A stretch of DNA of 64,000 bases from Fimadaptatus sp050946055. Lineage in GTDB: Bacteria > Bacillota > Clostridia > Christensenellales > Aristaeellaceae. The notes beneath the pieces are model-generated. The model had not been told where the DNA came from. It ran no database searches and saw only the letters and a list, made by a program, of their open reading frames with translations. Positions 17,246 to 25,573 of this stretch are shown one piece after another. Where the stretch lies: assembly GCA_050946055.1 (NCBI GenBank), contig JBMNUB010000001.1, positions 107,154 to 171,153 on the forward strand, read 5' to 3'. The stretch's first letter is position 1; each line of letters opens with the position of its first letter. The position numbers were made by a program, and so were the translations under genes.

Positions 17246-18624
17246 GGCCTACCTCCTTTAAGCTCCACGGTAACGCAGGTACCCTTGCCCACGGCGCTGT
17301 CAAACTTTAGCGTGCCGCTGTGCAGGCTGACTATCTCGCGGCACAGCGCCAGCCCCAGCCCGGTGCCGCCCAGCATGCGCGAGCGCGCCTTGTCCACCCG
17401 GTAAAAGGGCTGCGTCAGCTGGCTAAGCGCATGCCCCGGTATGCCGCGGCCGTTGTCGCATACCCTTATGCGGCAGCCGTCCGGCAGCATATCAAGCTCG
17501 ACCCTTATGCTGCCGTCCTTGTCCACCGCCTTGCGCGCATTGTCCATCAGGTTTAGCAGCAGCGAGCAAAACAGGTCCGGCTCCAGCAGGCACTCGCCTT
17601 CCTCGCACCGGCAGGAGAGTGAGAGCGGGCTGTATATCGGCTGATACTCCTCGACCATGGCCTCGACTATGTCCTTGGGCGATACGGCGGAGAGCGTAAA
17701 ACGCTTTTTCTTTGCCACAAGGAGCTGAAGCAGCTTGTGCGACAGCGTCTCAAGGCGCTTGCCTTCGGAAAAGATGTAGCGCGCCGCCTCTGCACGTTCA
17801 TCATCGCTCATGCTTTCGCTGTACAGCATTTCGGCATAGCCTATTATGGAGGTCATGGGCGTCTTTAGCTCGTGCGCAAAGCTGCCCATGAACAGATCCT
17901 GCCGCTCGACCGTCCGCCGAAGCGTCTCTATGTTCCGCTCCATCTTGGCGGCCATCTTGTTAAAGTCCTTGGCGACTGCGCCTATCTCATCGCCAGAGGA
18001 AATCCGCGCGCGGCAGGAGTAATGCCCGGAGGCTATCTTCTGCGAGGCGCGGGACAGCTTTTCAAGCGGAGCGGTGAGGTGTCTGGCCAGAAAGTAGCAG
18101 AGCAGGCAGCACAGCAGCACGACTATGGCAAATACCGCAAGATAGGTCCGCTGCTGAAAGCGCCGCGTTGCGTATATATCGGAGATGTCATATGCCGCGT
18201 GCAGATACACCGGATCGTCGCCGTCCATTACCATGCTGGACAGCACTATGTAATGAGCGTCATTGTCGCCGCCGGTATAGCTGTACCGGCACTGACCCAT
18301 GGGCGGCAGCGCAAGGTCGTTTGGCACGGCCGTCCCTGACCTAAAGAGCGTCTGGCTGGCTGTGGACAGCCGAAACCCGGTGCCGGATACTGCGTTTTGC
18401 CTGCATAGCTGCTCCAATGTGTCGGCAAGGCTGCCGGCCGTGCCGTCTATGCTCTTTACTATCTGCAAAGTGCTGAGCGTGTTTTGATATGCGCTGTACG
18501 CGATGTCCTTTTCCCGGCCTATGGAATTTTGAAACGAGGTCGTTATCAGCAGCGTACCCTGAAATCCGAACAGCAGCGACAATATGCCCAGTATGCAGAG
18601 CGTCATCTTCACCCGGAACTTCAC
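17233..18624 (-). CDS. Sensor histidine kinase (VanS/BaeS-type)
   Basis: A 463-residue membrane kinase. Two helices (about residues 8-28 and 162-180) flank an extracellular sensor domain; then a HAMP domain (about 181-235), the phospho-acceptor box SFAHELKTPMTSIIGYAEML with His251, the N box NLMDNARKA, DNGRGIPG and GGTGLGLAL for ATP binding. The GTG start overlaps the TGA of the response regulator as GTGA with GAGGTG upstream, so coupling is tight. Downstream lie the lipoprotein and VanY-like carboxypeptidase genes. A role in sensing cell-envelope state is inferred from these neighbours. Confidence 0.93.
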   Translation of the reverse strand: MKFRVKMTLCILGILSLLFGFQGTLLITTSFQNSIGREKDIAYSAYQNTLSTLQIVKSIDGTAGSLADTLEQLCRQNAVSGTGFRLSTASQTLFRSGTAVPNDLALPPMGQCRYSYTGGDNDAHYIVLSSMVMDGDDPVYLHAAYDISDIYATRRFQQRTYLAVFAIVVLLCCLLCYFLARHLTAPLEKLSRASQKIASGHYSCRARISSGDEIGAVAKDFNKMAAKMERNIETLRRTVERQDLFMGSFAHELKTPMTSIIGYAEMLYSESMSDDERAEAARYIFSEGKRLETLSHKLLQLLVAKKKRFTLSAVSPKDIVEAMVEEYQPIYSPLSLSCRCEEGECLLEPDLFCSLLLNLMDNARKAVDKDGSIRVELDMLPDGCRIRVCDNGRGIPGHALSQLTQPFYRVDKARSRMLGGTGLGLALCREIVSLHSGTLKFDSAVGKGTCVTVELKGGRPCAR

Positions 18625-19280
18625 GGCGACACCTCAAGGCGGTATCCCACCCGGTTCACCGCCTGCAGCTCGCGCTCCCAGCCCAGCTTTTTGCGCAGGT
18701 GCTGCACCTGTATGTCCACGGCCTTGCTGCCAAAGGGATATTCGCTGCCCCAGACCTGTTCGTATATGGTCTCGCGAAACAGCGCACGCCTGGGATTGCG
18801 CGCAAAAAGCAGCAGCAGGTCGTACTCGGTCTTGGTCAGCACTATTTCATCGTCGCCGCGCCATACCTGCATGGACATGGTGTCTATGCGCAGTCCGCCG
18901 ATCTCAATCACGGCGTCCTTCTTCCTGTACCGGCGCAGCACTGCGTCTATGCGCGCCCGCAGCTCCGGCAGCTCAAAGGGCTTTACGATATAGTCATCCG
19001 CGCCCAGCCGCAGCCCGGTCACCTTGTCGGCCAGCGAATCCTTTGCAGTTATAAATATGACCGGTATTTCCATGGGACGGATATAATCCATTAGCTCAAA
19101 GCCGTCCAGCCCCGGCAGCATTACGTCCAGCAGTATGAGATCGAAACGCCTTTCGCCTATGAGACTTGCGGCCCGCAAGCCGTCAAATGCACATGTGCAT
19201 GAAAAGCCATCCCGGGACAAGGCGTTTTTTATCAGATTGGCGATGGGCTTTTCATCCTCTACGATCAATATCTGAAGCAA
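18621..19280 (-). CDS. OmpR/PhoB-family response regulator
   Basis: A 219-residue DNA-binding regulator: receiver domain with acidic pair E8-D9, phospho-acceptor Asp52 (LILLDVMLPGLDG), ITAKDS and the Lys in DDYIVKPFE, then a winged-helix domain (about 125-219) ending VQHLRKKLGWERELQAVNRV and GYRL. I chose the TTG start at 19280 because GGGGTGAT matches the anti-Shine-Dalgarno well at correct spacing. The in-frame ATG at 19295 would sit almost at the predicted transcription start. It is the first gene of a four-gene unit with the kinase, lipoprotein and carboxypeptidase. Confidence 0.93.
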   Translation of the reverse strand: MLQILIVEDEKPIANLIKNALSRDGFSCTCAFDGLRAASLIGERRFDLILLDVMLPGLDGFELMDYIRPMEIPVIFITAKDSLADKVTGLRLGADDYIVKPFELPELRARIDAVLRRYRKKDAVIEIGGLRIDTMSMQVWRGDDEIVLTKTEYDLLLLFARNPRRALFRETIYEQVWGSEYPFGSKAVDIQVQHLRKKLGWERELQAVNRVGYRLEVSP

Positions 19281-19305
19281 TATATCACCCCGCATTCTGC
19301 CCCAT

Positions 19306-19334
19306 AGTATACACTGGATTTTACATGGAGTCAT
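19306..19334 (-). promoter_or_regulatory. Promoter of the two-component operon
   Basis: On the minus strand ATGACT and TATACT are 17 bases apart, placing transcription start near 19299. Confidence 0.6.
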
Positions 19335-19551
19335 GAATATCAGTTTAAAAAAGCGGCAATGCGCGCCGTGAGCGCGTCCGCGGCCCAAGGCGCGCGGCTT
19401 TGCACGCGGCCTGCGCATGCCGCTCATGGCAGGCGCATTTTCTCCATATATTTCCTCTGCGCATAAATTGGCTCGCAATGCAGACAATAACTCCGCAACC
19501 TGACAAAGCCGCAGGGCTTTTAAAACATGTGGAAAGAACGGAGTTGGGCAT

Positions 19552-20124
19552 ATGAGGGCTACGGGTATTGTGCGCAGGATAGACGAACTGGGGCGCGTGG
19601 TCATCCCCAAGGAGATACGGCGCACTCTGAGGATACGCGAAGGCGATCCGCTGGAGATATATACCGACCACGACGGCGAAGTGGTGCTGAAGAAGTACTC
19701 GCCCATAGGCGAGATATCCGGCATCGCCAAGGACTATACCGACGCGCTGCTGAGGACGCTGGGCCATGTGGCCGTGATAACCGACCGCGACGTGGTGGTG
19801 TCGGCCTCCGGCTCGCCAAAGCGCGAGCTGTGGGAAAAGCCCATATCCAGCGAGATGGAGAGCGCCATGCACAACCGCCAGATGCTGCGCCTGGGCGAGA
19901 TAGACGGATTGGACGGCGCGCGCTCCGGCATGCGGCTGATACCGGTGACCAATGAGGAGCTGACCACGCGCTATGTGAGCCAGATAATCTGCCCGATAAT
20001 CGCCGACGGCGAGGTGGTGGGCTGCGTGGTGCTGCTGGGGCGCGAGGGCGAGCACATGGGCGATGTGGAGACCAAGGTGGCGGAGACCACCGCCAATCTC
20101 GTGGGCAGGCAGATGGAGCAGTAA
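19552..20124 (+). CDS. spoVT: Stage V sporulation protein T, AbrB-like regulator
   Basis: A 190-residue transcription factor that tunes late forespore gene expression in spore formers. The N-terminal swapped-hairpin AbrB domain (MRATGIVRRIDELGRVVIPK, then EIRRTLRIREGDPLEIY, residues 1-50) binds DNA; a GAF-like domain fills the rest, with the usual C-terminal VAETTANLVGRQMEQ. The length equals the family norm. GGAG lies about 10 bases before the ATG. The genes that follow (flippase, mazG, S4 protein) match the yabM-yabN-yabO order after spoVT in Bacillus, which supports the call. By hand count 12 of 17 Ile codons are ATA. Confidence 0.96.
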   Translation: MRATGIVRRIDELGRVVIPKEIRRTLRIREGDPLEIYTDHDGEVVLKKYSPIGEISGIAKDYTDALLRTLGHVAVITDRDVVVSASGSPKRELWEKPISSEMESAMHNRQMLRLGEIDGLDGARSGMRLIPVTNEELTTRYVSQIICPIIADGEVVGCVVLLGREGEHMGDVETKVAETTANLVGRQMEQ

Positions 20125-20215
20125 TGCATGGCCGGCGCGCACTGCGGCATTTGCCGCCCGCACTGCATGCGCCTTGGGGCGGGCGTGCCTGCACGCATAT
20201 TGCAGCGCACTCTGA

Positions 20216-20254
20216 GGGACGCCGTTTTCGCGCTGAGCGGGCGGCGTTCCTTTT
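20216..20254 (+). terminator. Terminator of spoVT
   Basis: GGGACGCCG pairs with CGGCGTTCC (with one G-U pair) and is followed by TTTT. Confidence 0.75.
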
Positions 20255-20349
20255 AACATTTATGCCCCGCACATGCCCTAAATATGCCTAAATACCGGGC
20301 TTCCGGGGCAGATATTCACGTTTTCATGCTTTATTAATCGTGTAAAGCG

Positions 20350-20358
20350 TGGTATAAT
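20350..20358 (+). promoter_or_regulatory. Extended -10 promoter of the flippase operon
   Basis: TGGTATAAT, an extended -10, lies about 57 bases before the flippase start; the -35 (TTTATT) is poor, as extended -10 promoters allow. Confidence 0.6.
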
Positions 20359-20414
20359 CTGCCTGCGATGCATATGTTTCGGTATATAGCCGGGCAATGA
20401 AAGGCGATGCATAA

Positions 20415-22055
20415 ATGAAGAGCCGTAAGGGAACAAAGTCATTCCTCGCCGGTGCGGCCATACTGGGCGCTGCGGGGCTTATATGTAAGATCATAGGAGC
20501 GGTATATCGCATACCGCTGTCCAATAATATATTGCACAAGGAAGGCATCGCGTATTATCAGATTGCCTATCCTGTATATTCGACGCTGCTGGTGGTGTCC
20601 AGCGCAGGTTTGCCCACGGCGATATCCCGCATGGTCGCAGAGCGCGTGCAGCAGGGGCGGGAGCGCGACGCGCTGGGCGTGTTCAGATGCGCACTTCTGG
20701 TGCTGCTGGGCATAGGACTGATAACGGGCGCCGTAATGGCGCTTTTTTCCACGCAGATAGCGGGCATGCTGGGCAATTCGCGCGCCAGCTTTGCACTGGC
20801 GGCGATAGCGCCGGCGCTGATATTTGTCGCTGTAATGTCGGCATACCGAGGGTACTTTCAGGGCATGCAGAACATGACACCGACTGCCATATCGCAGCTG
20901 ATAGAGCAGGCGGGCAAGCTGGCGGCGGGCTTTCCGCTGGCGGCGTACATGATGCGCTATGGGCCGGAGTATGGCGCGGCGGGCGCGCTGCTGGGCGTGT
21001 CGCTGTCCGAGGCGCTGGCGCTGGGGTACGTGATGCTGCGCAAGCTGCGCTTCGGGCGCGAGCTGGACAAGCGCCTGCGCTGGGCGGACGCGCGCGCAGA
21101 GCTGACGGATGATGGCCGCGAGACCTTCTCGCAGGTGTGCCGCACGCTGTTTGCCATAGCCGTGCCAATAACGATAGGCGCGTCGATAATGCCCCTTGTC
21201 GGCATGACCGACACCATGATAGTCATAAACCGCCTTCAGGACATAGGCTATGCCAAGGACGCGGCCACCAATCTGTACGGCCTGTTTACGGGCAATGTCA
21301 ACACCGTGGTCAACATGCCGCAGGTGCTGACCGTGGCGCTGTCCATGGCGCTTGTGCCGTCGATAACCTCGAGCATGACCGGGCGCGATTACAGGGGCAT
21401 GCGCAGGAGCGTTATGCAGGGCATGAAGCTGAGCTGGATGATAGGCATGCCGTGCTGCGTGGGCCTTTTCATGCTGGCCAAGCCCGTCATGCGCCTGCTG
21501 TACTCAAGCTACGGCGCGGAAGACCTGAATACAATGGCCGGGCTGCTGAGGATAATGTCGCTGGCGATACTGTTCCTGTCCGTCGTGCAGACCACGACCG
21601 GCATACTTCAGGGACTGGGCCGCGTTATAGTGCCGGTGCTTTCGCTGGCGATAGGCGCGGTGTTCAAGGTGATAATAAACTACGTGCTGGTGGGCGTTCC
21701 GGCGATAAACATATATGGCGCGCCGATAGGCACGATAGTCTGCTATGCCGTGGCCGCGATACTCAATACGTTCATGATATGCTACATAACGCGCAGCAAG
21801 TTCGCGTTTGGCAACGTGATAGGCAAGCCCGCGATATCGGTAATGGCCATGGCCTTTGTGCTGGCGGTTATGACGATTGCGCTGCCGGGTTACGCCGATA
21901 GCCGCCTGTTTGCAGTGGCGGGCGTGCTGGTGGGCGCGCCGGTGTACGCCTTCATGCTGGTGCTGACCGGCGCCATAACCCCGGATGACATGAAGATAAT
22001 GCCGGGCGGGCGGCGCATAACGGCGCTGCTTAAGCGCATGAAGATATGGAGGTAG
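20415..22055 (+). CDS. MOP-superfamily lipid flippase, SpoVB/YabM-like
   Basis: A 546-residue integral membrane protein with about 14 hydrophobic helices and the family start SFLAGAAILGAAGLICKIIG followed by AVYRIPL. Members (SpoVB, YabM, YtgP/MurJ) move lipid-linked cell-wall or polysaccharide precursors across the membrane. Conserved segments include AYYQIAYPVYSTLLVVSSAG, SAYRGYFQGMQNMTPTAISQ and LYGLFTGNVNTVVNMP. Its place right after spoVT and before mazG is the yabM position of Bacillus, so a role in spore cortex or wall synthesis is likely. AAAGG lies about 12 bases before the start, a weak ribosome site. Confidence 0.9.
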   Translation: MKSRKGTKSFLAGAAILGAAGLICKIIGAVYRIPLSNNILHKEGIAYYQIAYPVYSTLLVVSSAGLPTAISRMVAERVQQGRERDALGVFRCALLVLLGIGLITGAVMALFSTQIAGMLGNSRASFALAAIAPALIFVAVMSAYRGYFQGMQNMTPTAISQLIEQAGKLAAGFPLAAYMMRYGPEYGAAGALLGVSLSEALALGYVMLRKLRFGRELDKRLRWADARAELTDDGRETFSQVCRTLFAIAVPITIGASIMPLVGMTDTMIVINRLQDIGYAKDAATNLYGLFTGNVNTVVNMPQVLTVALSMALVPSITSSMTGRDYRGMRRSVMQGMKLSWMIGMPCCVGLFMLAKPVMRLLYSSYGAEDLNTMAGLLRIMSLAILFLSVVQTTTGILQGLGRVIVPVLSLAIGAVFKVIINYVLVGVPAINIYGAPIGTIVCYAVAAILNTFMICYITRSKFAFGNVIGKPAISVMAMAFVLAVMTIALPGYADSRLFAVAGVLVGAPVYAFMLVLTGAITPDDMKIMPGGRRITALLKRMKIWR

Positions 22056-22058
22056 AGC

Positions 22059-23513
22059 ATGCTATACATTGTGGGTCTGGGTCCGGGCGATGAGGGCAGC
22101 ATAACCCCGCGCGCGCTTGACGTAATGGCGGGCTGCGCTAGCGTGCTTTTGCGCACGGCGCGCGTAAAGTGCGCGGACTTCCTGTCGCAGCGCGTGAGCT
22201 TTTCTTCGCTGGATGAGCTGTATGACGAGTGCGAGGACTTCGACAGCCTGTGCGCGGCCATAGCCGGGCGCGTGCTGGGCGAGGCGCAAAGGTGCGACAC
22301 GGCCTATGTGGTCAGCGACGTAGCCGAGGCTACCGTGGGCGCGGTACTGCGCGCCGCGCGCGGCATGGGCAAGGATGCGCCGCGCATAGAGATAGTCCCG
22401 GGAGTTCCCGCATGCGGCGCGGCTACGGCGGGACTGGCGGGCGAGTTCCAGATAGCCGACGCTTCCTGCTGGGAGAGCGTACACATAAACCCGCGCATGC
22501 CTCTTGTGATACGCGAGCTGGATTCGCGGCTGCTGGCGGGCGAGATAAAGCTGCGCCTCATGGACAGATACCCATCCGATGCGCACGTGACCTTCTTTGC
22601 CAGCAGCGTGCAGGGCGAGGCCCACAGCTACGAGATACCGCTTGAGCAGCTGGACAGGCAGGCGCGCTATGACCACACGGTGTGCGCGCGCGTGGAAAAG
22701 CTGGAACTGGGCGAGCTGAGCGACCGCGTTATGAGCGAGGACGGCGAGACGCACTTCGACTTTGAGCATCTGGTCGAGATAGTGCGTGCGCTGCGCGCGC
22801 CCAACGGCTGCCCCTGGGACAGGGAGCAGACGCACGAGAGCATGCGCCATTCGCTGATAGAGGAATGCTACGAGGTGCTGGAGTGCATAGACAAGGGCGA
22901 CAGCGATCATCTGTATGACGAGCTGGGCGATCTGCTCATGCAGATCGTGATGCACGCGCAGATAGCCGCAGAGCACGGCGAGTTCACGATAGACGACGTG
23001 ACGCATGCCATATGCCGCAAGATGATATTCCGCCACAGCCACATATTCGGCAGCGACAGCGCCGCCGATTCCCGCGAGGTGCTCAAGCTCTGGGAGGAGC
23101 GCAAGCGCCGCGAAAAGGGACTGCGCACGACCAGCGAAGCCATGGCGGACGTGGGCGACAATCTGCCCGCGCTGATGCGCGCCGACAAGGTGCAAAGCAA
23201 GGCCAAACAGGTGGGCTTTGACTGGAACGACCCGCGCGAGGCGCTTGTAAAGGTGCGCGAGGAAGCGGACGAAGTGGAAAGCGCGTTGGCGGGCGACGGC
23301 AATCTGGGCGAGGAGCTGGGCGACATGCTGTTTGCCTGCGTGAACGTGGCGCGGCTGAGCGGATTCGATTCCGAGCTGGCGCTGCGCGCGGCGACCGGCA
23401 AATTCATGGACAGGTTTACGCGCATGGAACGCGCGATACTTGATGACGGCAAGAAATTGCCGGAGATGACCCTTGAGGAAATGGACGAGTATTGGAACCG
23501 CATCAAACACTGA
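22059..23513 (+). CDS. mazG: YabN-type fusion: tetrapyrrole methylase domain plus MazG NTP pyrophosphohydrolase
   Basis: A 484-residue two-domain protein. Residues about 1-220 form a SAM-dependent tetrapyrrole methylase fold (MLYIVGLGPGDEGSITPRAL, VPGVPACGAATAGL). Residues about 225-484 form a MazG domain with the metal-binding EECYEVLE and ELGDLLMQIVMHAQIA, and a second MazG-like half with REEADEVESAL and EELGDMLFA. MazG hydrolyses nucleoside triphosphates, including (d)NTPs and non-canonical ones; the methylase half has no settled role. The start is 4 bases after the flippase stop, with GGAGGT overlapping that stop, so the genes are one operon. Confidence 0.95.
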   Translation: MLYIVGLGPGDEGSITPRALDVMAGCASVLLRTARVKCADFLSQRVSFSSLDELYDECEDFDSLCAAIAGRVLGEAQRCDTAYVVSDVAEATVGAVLRAARGMGKDAPRIEIVPGVPACGAATAGLAGEFQIADASCWESVHINPRMPLVIRELDSRLLAGEIKLRLMDRYPSDAHVTFFASSVQGEAHSYEIPLEQLDRQARYDHTVCARVEKLELGELSDRVMSEDGETHFDFEHLVEIVRALRAPNGCPWDREQTHESMRHSLIEECYEVLECIDKGDSDHLYDELGDLLMQIVMHAQIAAEHGEFTIDDVTHAICRKMIFRHSHIFGSDSAADSREVLKLWEERKRREKGLRTTSEAMADVGDNLPALMRADKVQSKAKQVGFDWNDPREALVKVREEADEVESALAGDGNLGEELGDMLFACVNVARLSGFDSELALRAATGKFMDRFTRMERAILDDGKKLPEMTLEEMDEYWNRIKH

Positions 23514-23531
23514 TTCTGGGAGGAGACTTTG

Positions 23532-23816
23532 ATGAACAAGACCGATTTTATATCCGAAATAGCCAAGTCCGCCGGCGTGACCAAGGCGGAGGCTGAGCGC
23601 GTAATGAATGCGTTTGAGGAAGTCATGATATCCGCGCTCAAGGCGGGCGACAAGGTACAGCTGACCGGCTTTGGCGTGTTCGAGAGCAAGGCGCGCGCCG
23701 CGCGCACCGTGCGCAATCCCGCAACCGGCGAGATGATGGACATAGCGGCCACCAGCGTGGCCTCCTTCAAGCCCGGAAAGCGCCTGAAGGACGCGCTGGG
23801 CAGCGACGGCAAGTAA
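23532..23816 (+). CDS. hup: HU-family nucleoid protein
   Basis: A 94-residue DNA-bending protein of the HU/IHF family, with MNKTDFISEIAKSAGVTKAE, the GFGVFESKARAARTVRNPAT beta-arm segment and the C-terminal helix KRLKDAL. The length is normal for HU. GGGAGGAG lies 8 bases upstream of the ATG at 23532, and the gene starts 18 bases after mazG, so it is probably in the same transcript. An HU gene between mazG and the S4 gene is seen in several Clostridia. Confidence 0.96.
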   Translation: MNKTDFISEIAKSAGVTKAEAERVMNAFEEVMISALKAGDKVQLTGFGVFESKARAARTVRNPATGEMMDIAATSVASFKPGKRLKDALGSDGK

Positions 23817-23833
23817 GACAGTTCAATGACGAC

Positions 23834-23878
23834 GAGGGGCGGTTTGCCTTCGCAGGCGCGACGGCTCTCCGCCCCTTT
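23834..23878 (+). terminator. Probable terminator after hup
   Basis: GGGGCGG pairs with CCGCCCC around a loop of about 26 bases and is followed by TTTGG; the T run is short, so termination may be partial. The rest of the gap to 24083 shows nothing clear. Confidence 0.5.
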
Positions 23879-24083
23879 GGATACGCTGGCAAATGCGCGG
23901 GGACATCGCAAGGCGCCTGTCCGCTCCGCGCATTGGCATGCCGTGCGCAGCTGACCGATGTGCGGGAGCACCCCGGCTGGCTGATGTGCGGGCGGATGCA
24001 CCGGCAAAGCGCGGGCATGCCGTCATCCAAATGCGCAGCGCGCAATATATACTGATATACAATATCTTACGGGAGGACTCAAT

Positions 24084-24398
24084 ATGGGCAGGGGCAAGGA
24101 TAAGCAGCCTGAGGTGCGCTCCGGCGCGGCAGAATCCATGCGGCTGGACAAATACCTCAAGGTATCGCGCATAATAAAGCGGCGCACGGTAGCGGGAGAG
24201 GCCTGCGATGGCGGGCGCGTGTTGATAAACGGCAAGGAAGGCAAGCCGGGCGCGCAGGTAAAGGTGGGCGACAGGCTGGAGGTGCGCTTTGGTGCGCGCT
24301 CGGCGGTGTATGAGATAGTAACGCTGTCCGAGCATGTGCTAAAGGCCGATGCCTGCGGCATGTACAAGGTCATAAGCGACGGAGCTGAGGATAAATGA
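24084..24398 (+). CDS. S4-domain RNA-binding protein, YabO/HslR-like (RqcP)
   Basis: A 104-residue protein with an S4 RNA-binding domain (SMRLDKYLKVSRIIKRRTVA, GEACDGGRVLINGKEGKPGA, VKVGDRLEV). In Bacillus the orthologue YabO, also called RqcP, binds stalled 50S subunits and helps alanine tailing in ribosome quality control. The highly charged first 18 residues are an extension. GGGAGG lies 8 bases upstream. Its stop overlaps the start of ispDF as ATGA. Position after spoVT-flippase-mazG supports the YabO assignment. Confidence 0.9.
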   Translation: MGRGKDKQPEVRSGAAESMRLDKYLKVSRIIKRRTVAGEACDGGRVLINGKEGKPGAQVKVGDRLEVRFGARSAVYEIVTLSEHVLKADACGMYKVISDGAEDK

Positions 24399-25561
24399 GC
24401 GCAAACTGCTGGGCTGTTATAGTGGCCGCCGGTCAGGGCAGCCGCATGAACCTGAAGTATAACAAGGCGTTTTTGCCGCTGGTGGGCAAACCCATGCTGC
24501 TGCACACGCTGGAAGCGCTGATGGGCAGCGGCCTGTACGACGGGGTGGCGCTGGTGATACGCCCGGACGAGCGCGAGCGCGTGCGCAGGCTGCTGGAGGA
24601 CGCGCCCGGCGAGGCACTGCTGGTTGACGGCGGCGCGACCAGGCAGCAGAGCGTGCTGAACGGACTGCGCGCGCTGCCCGATACCTGCCGCTATGTGGCG
24701 GTACACGATGCGGCGCGCCCGCTGGTCACATACGACATACTCAAGGCGACGCTGGACAGCGCCATAGAGTTTGGCTCGGGCGTGGCCTGTACGGCCGTCA
24801 CCGACACTATAAAGCGCGTGGACGGCGAGGGGCATGTCAGCACGCTGGACCGCAGCGCGCTGCGCGCCGTGCAGACCCCGCAGGTGTTCAGGCTGGACAT
24901 GCTGCTGCGCGCGCACGAATGGGCGCAGGCAAACGGCATAGAGGCCACCGACGACAGCGCTCTTATAGAGCAAAGCGGCGGCAATGTGCATCTGGTGGCC
25001 GCGCCGGATGGTGCAGCCAACATAAAGCTGACCACGCCCGCCGACCTGAGATACGCCGAATACGCGCTGATGGGCGCGCTGCGCACCGGCCTTGGCTATG
25101 ACGCGCACAGGCTGGTCGAGGGACGCGACCTTGTGCTGTGCGGCGTGAAGGTGCCGTATGAGCGCGGCTTGCTGGGGCATTCGGATGCGGACGTGGCCAC
25201 GCATGCGCTGATAGACGCGCTGCTGGGCGCGGCCGGCATGGGCGACATAGGCAGGCTGTTTCCCGATACCGACATGAAGTACAAGGACATATGCTCGATA
25301 GAGCTGCTCTGCGAGGTGGTGCGGAGGCTGGGCGAAGCCGGCATGGTGGTCAACAACTGCGACATGACCATAGTTGCGCAGCGCCCCAAGCTCGCGCCGT
25401 ACATAGATGAGATGTGCATGACGCTCTCGCGCGCGCTGGGCATAGACGTAAACCGCATAAACATAAAGGGCAAGACCACCGAGGGAATGGGCTTTGAAGG
25501 CGAGGGCAAGGGCATATCGGCGCAGTGCGTGGCGGCTGTGGCCGAACTGCAGCGCCTGTGA
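24395..25561 (+). CDS. ispDF: Bifunctional IspD/IspF, MEP isoprenoid pathway
   Basis: A 388-residue fusion. Residues 1 to about 226 are the cytidylyltransferase IspD (VAAGQGSRMNLKYNKAF, VHDAARPLV, TPQVFRLDML), forming CDP-methylerythritol. Residues about 229-388 are the cyclodiphosphate synthase IspF (GLGYDAHRLVEG with metal-binding Asp and His, LLGHSDADV, GDIGRLFPDTD, INIKGKTTEGMGFEGEGKGI). The two enzymes act two steps apart in the MEP pathway, and fusions occur in several lineages. It is translationally coupled to the S4 gene and followed 12 bases later by the deaminase gene. Confidence 0.96.
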   Translation: MSANCWAVIVAAGQGSRMNLKYNKAFLPLVGKPMLLHTLEALMGSGLYDGVALVIRPDERERVRRLLEDAPGEALLVDGGATRQQSVLNGLRALPDTCRYVAVHDAARPLVTYDILKATLDSAIEFGSGVACTAVTDTIKRVDGEGHVSTLDRSALRAVQTPQVFRLDMLLRAHEWAQANGIEATDDSALIEQSGGNVHLVAAPDGAANIKLTTPADLRYAEYALMGALRTGLGYDAHRLVEGRDLVLCGVKVPYERGLLGHSDADVATHALIDALLGAAGMGDIGRLFPDTDMKYKDICSIELLCEVVRRLGEAGMVVNNCDMTIVAQRPKLAPYIDEMCMTLSRALGIDVNRINIKGKTTEGMGFEGEGKGISAQCVAAVAELQRL

Positions 25562-25573
25562 GGAGGCAAATAT

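Noticed and set aside
23817..24083. Short plus-strand ORF between hup and the S4 gene
   Set aside because: It is Arg/Ala-rich, overlaps a terminator-like hairpin and has no ribosome site.
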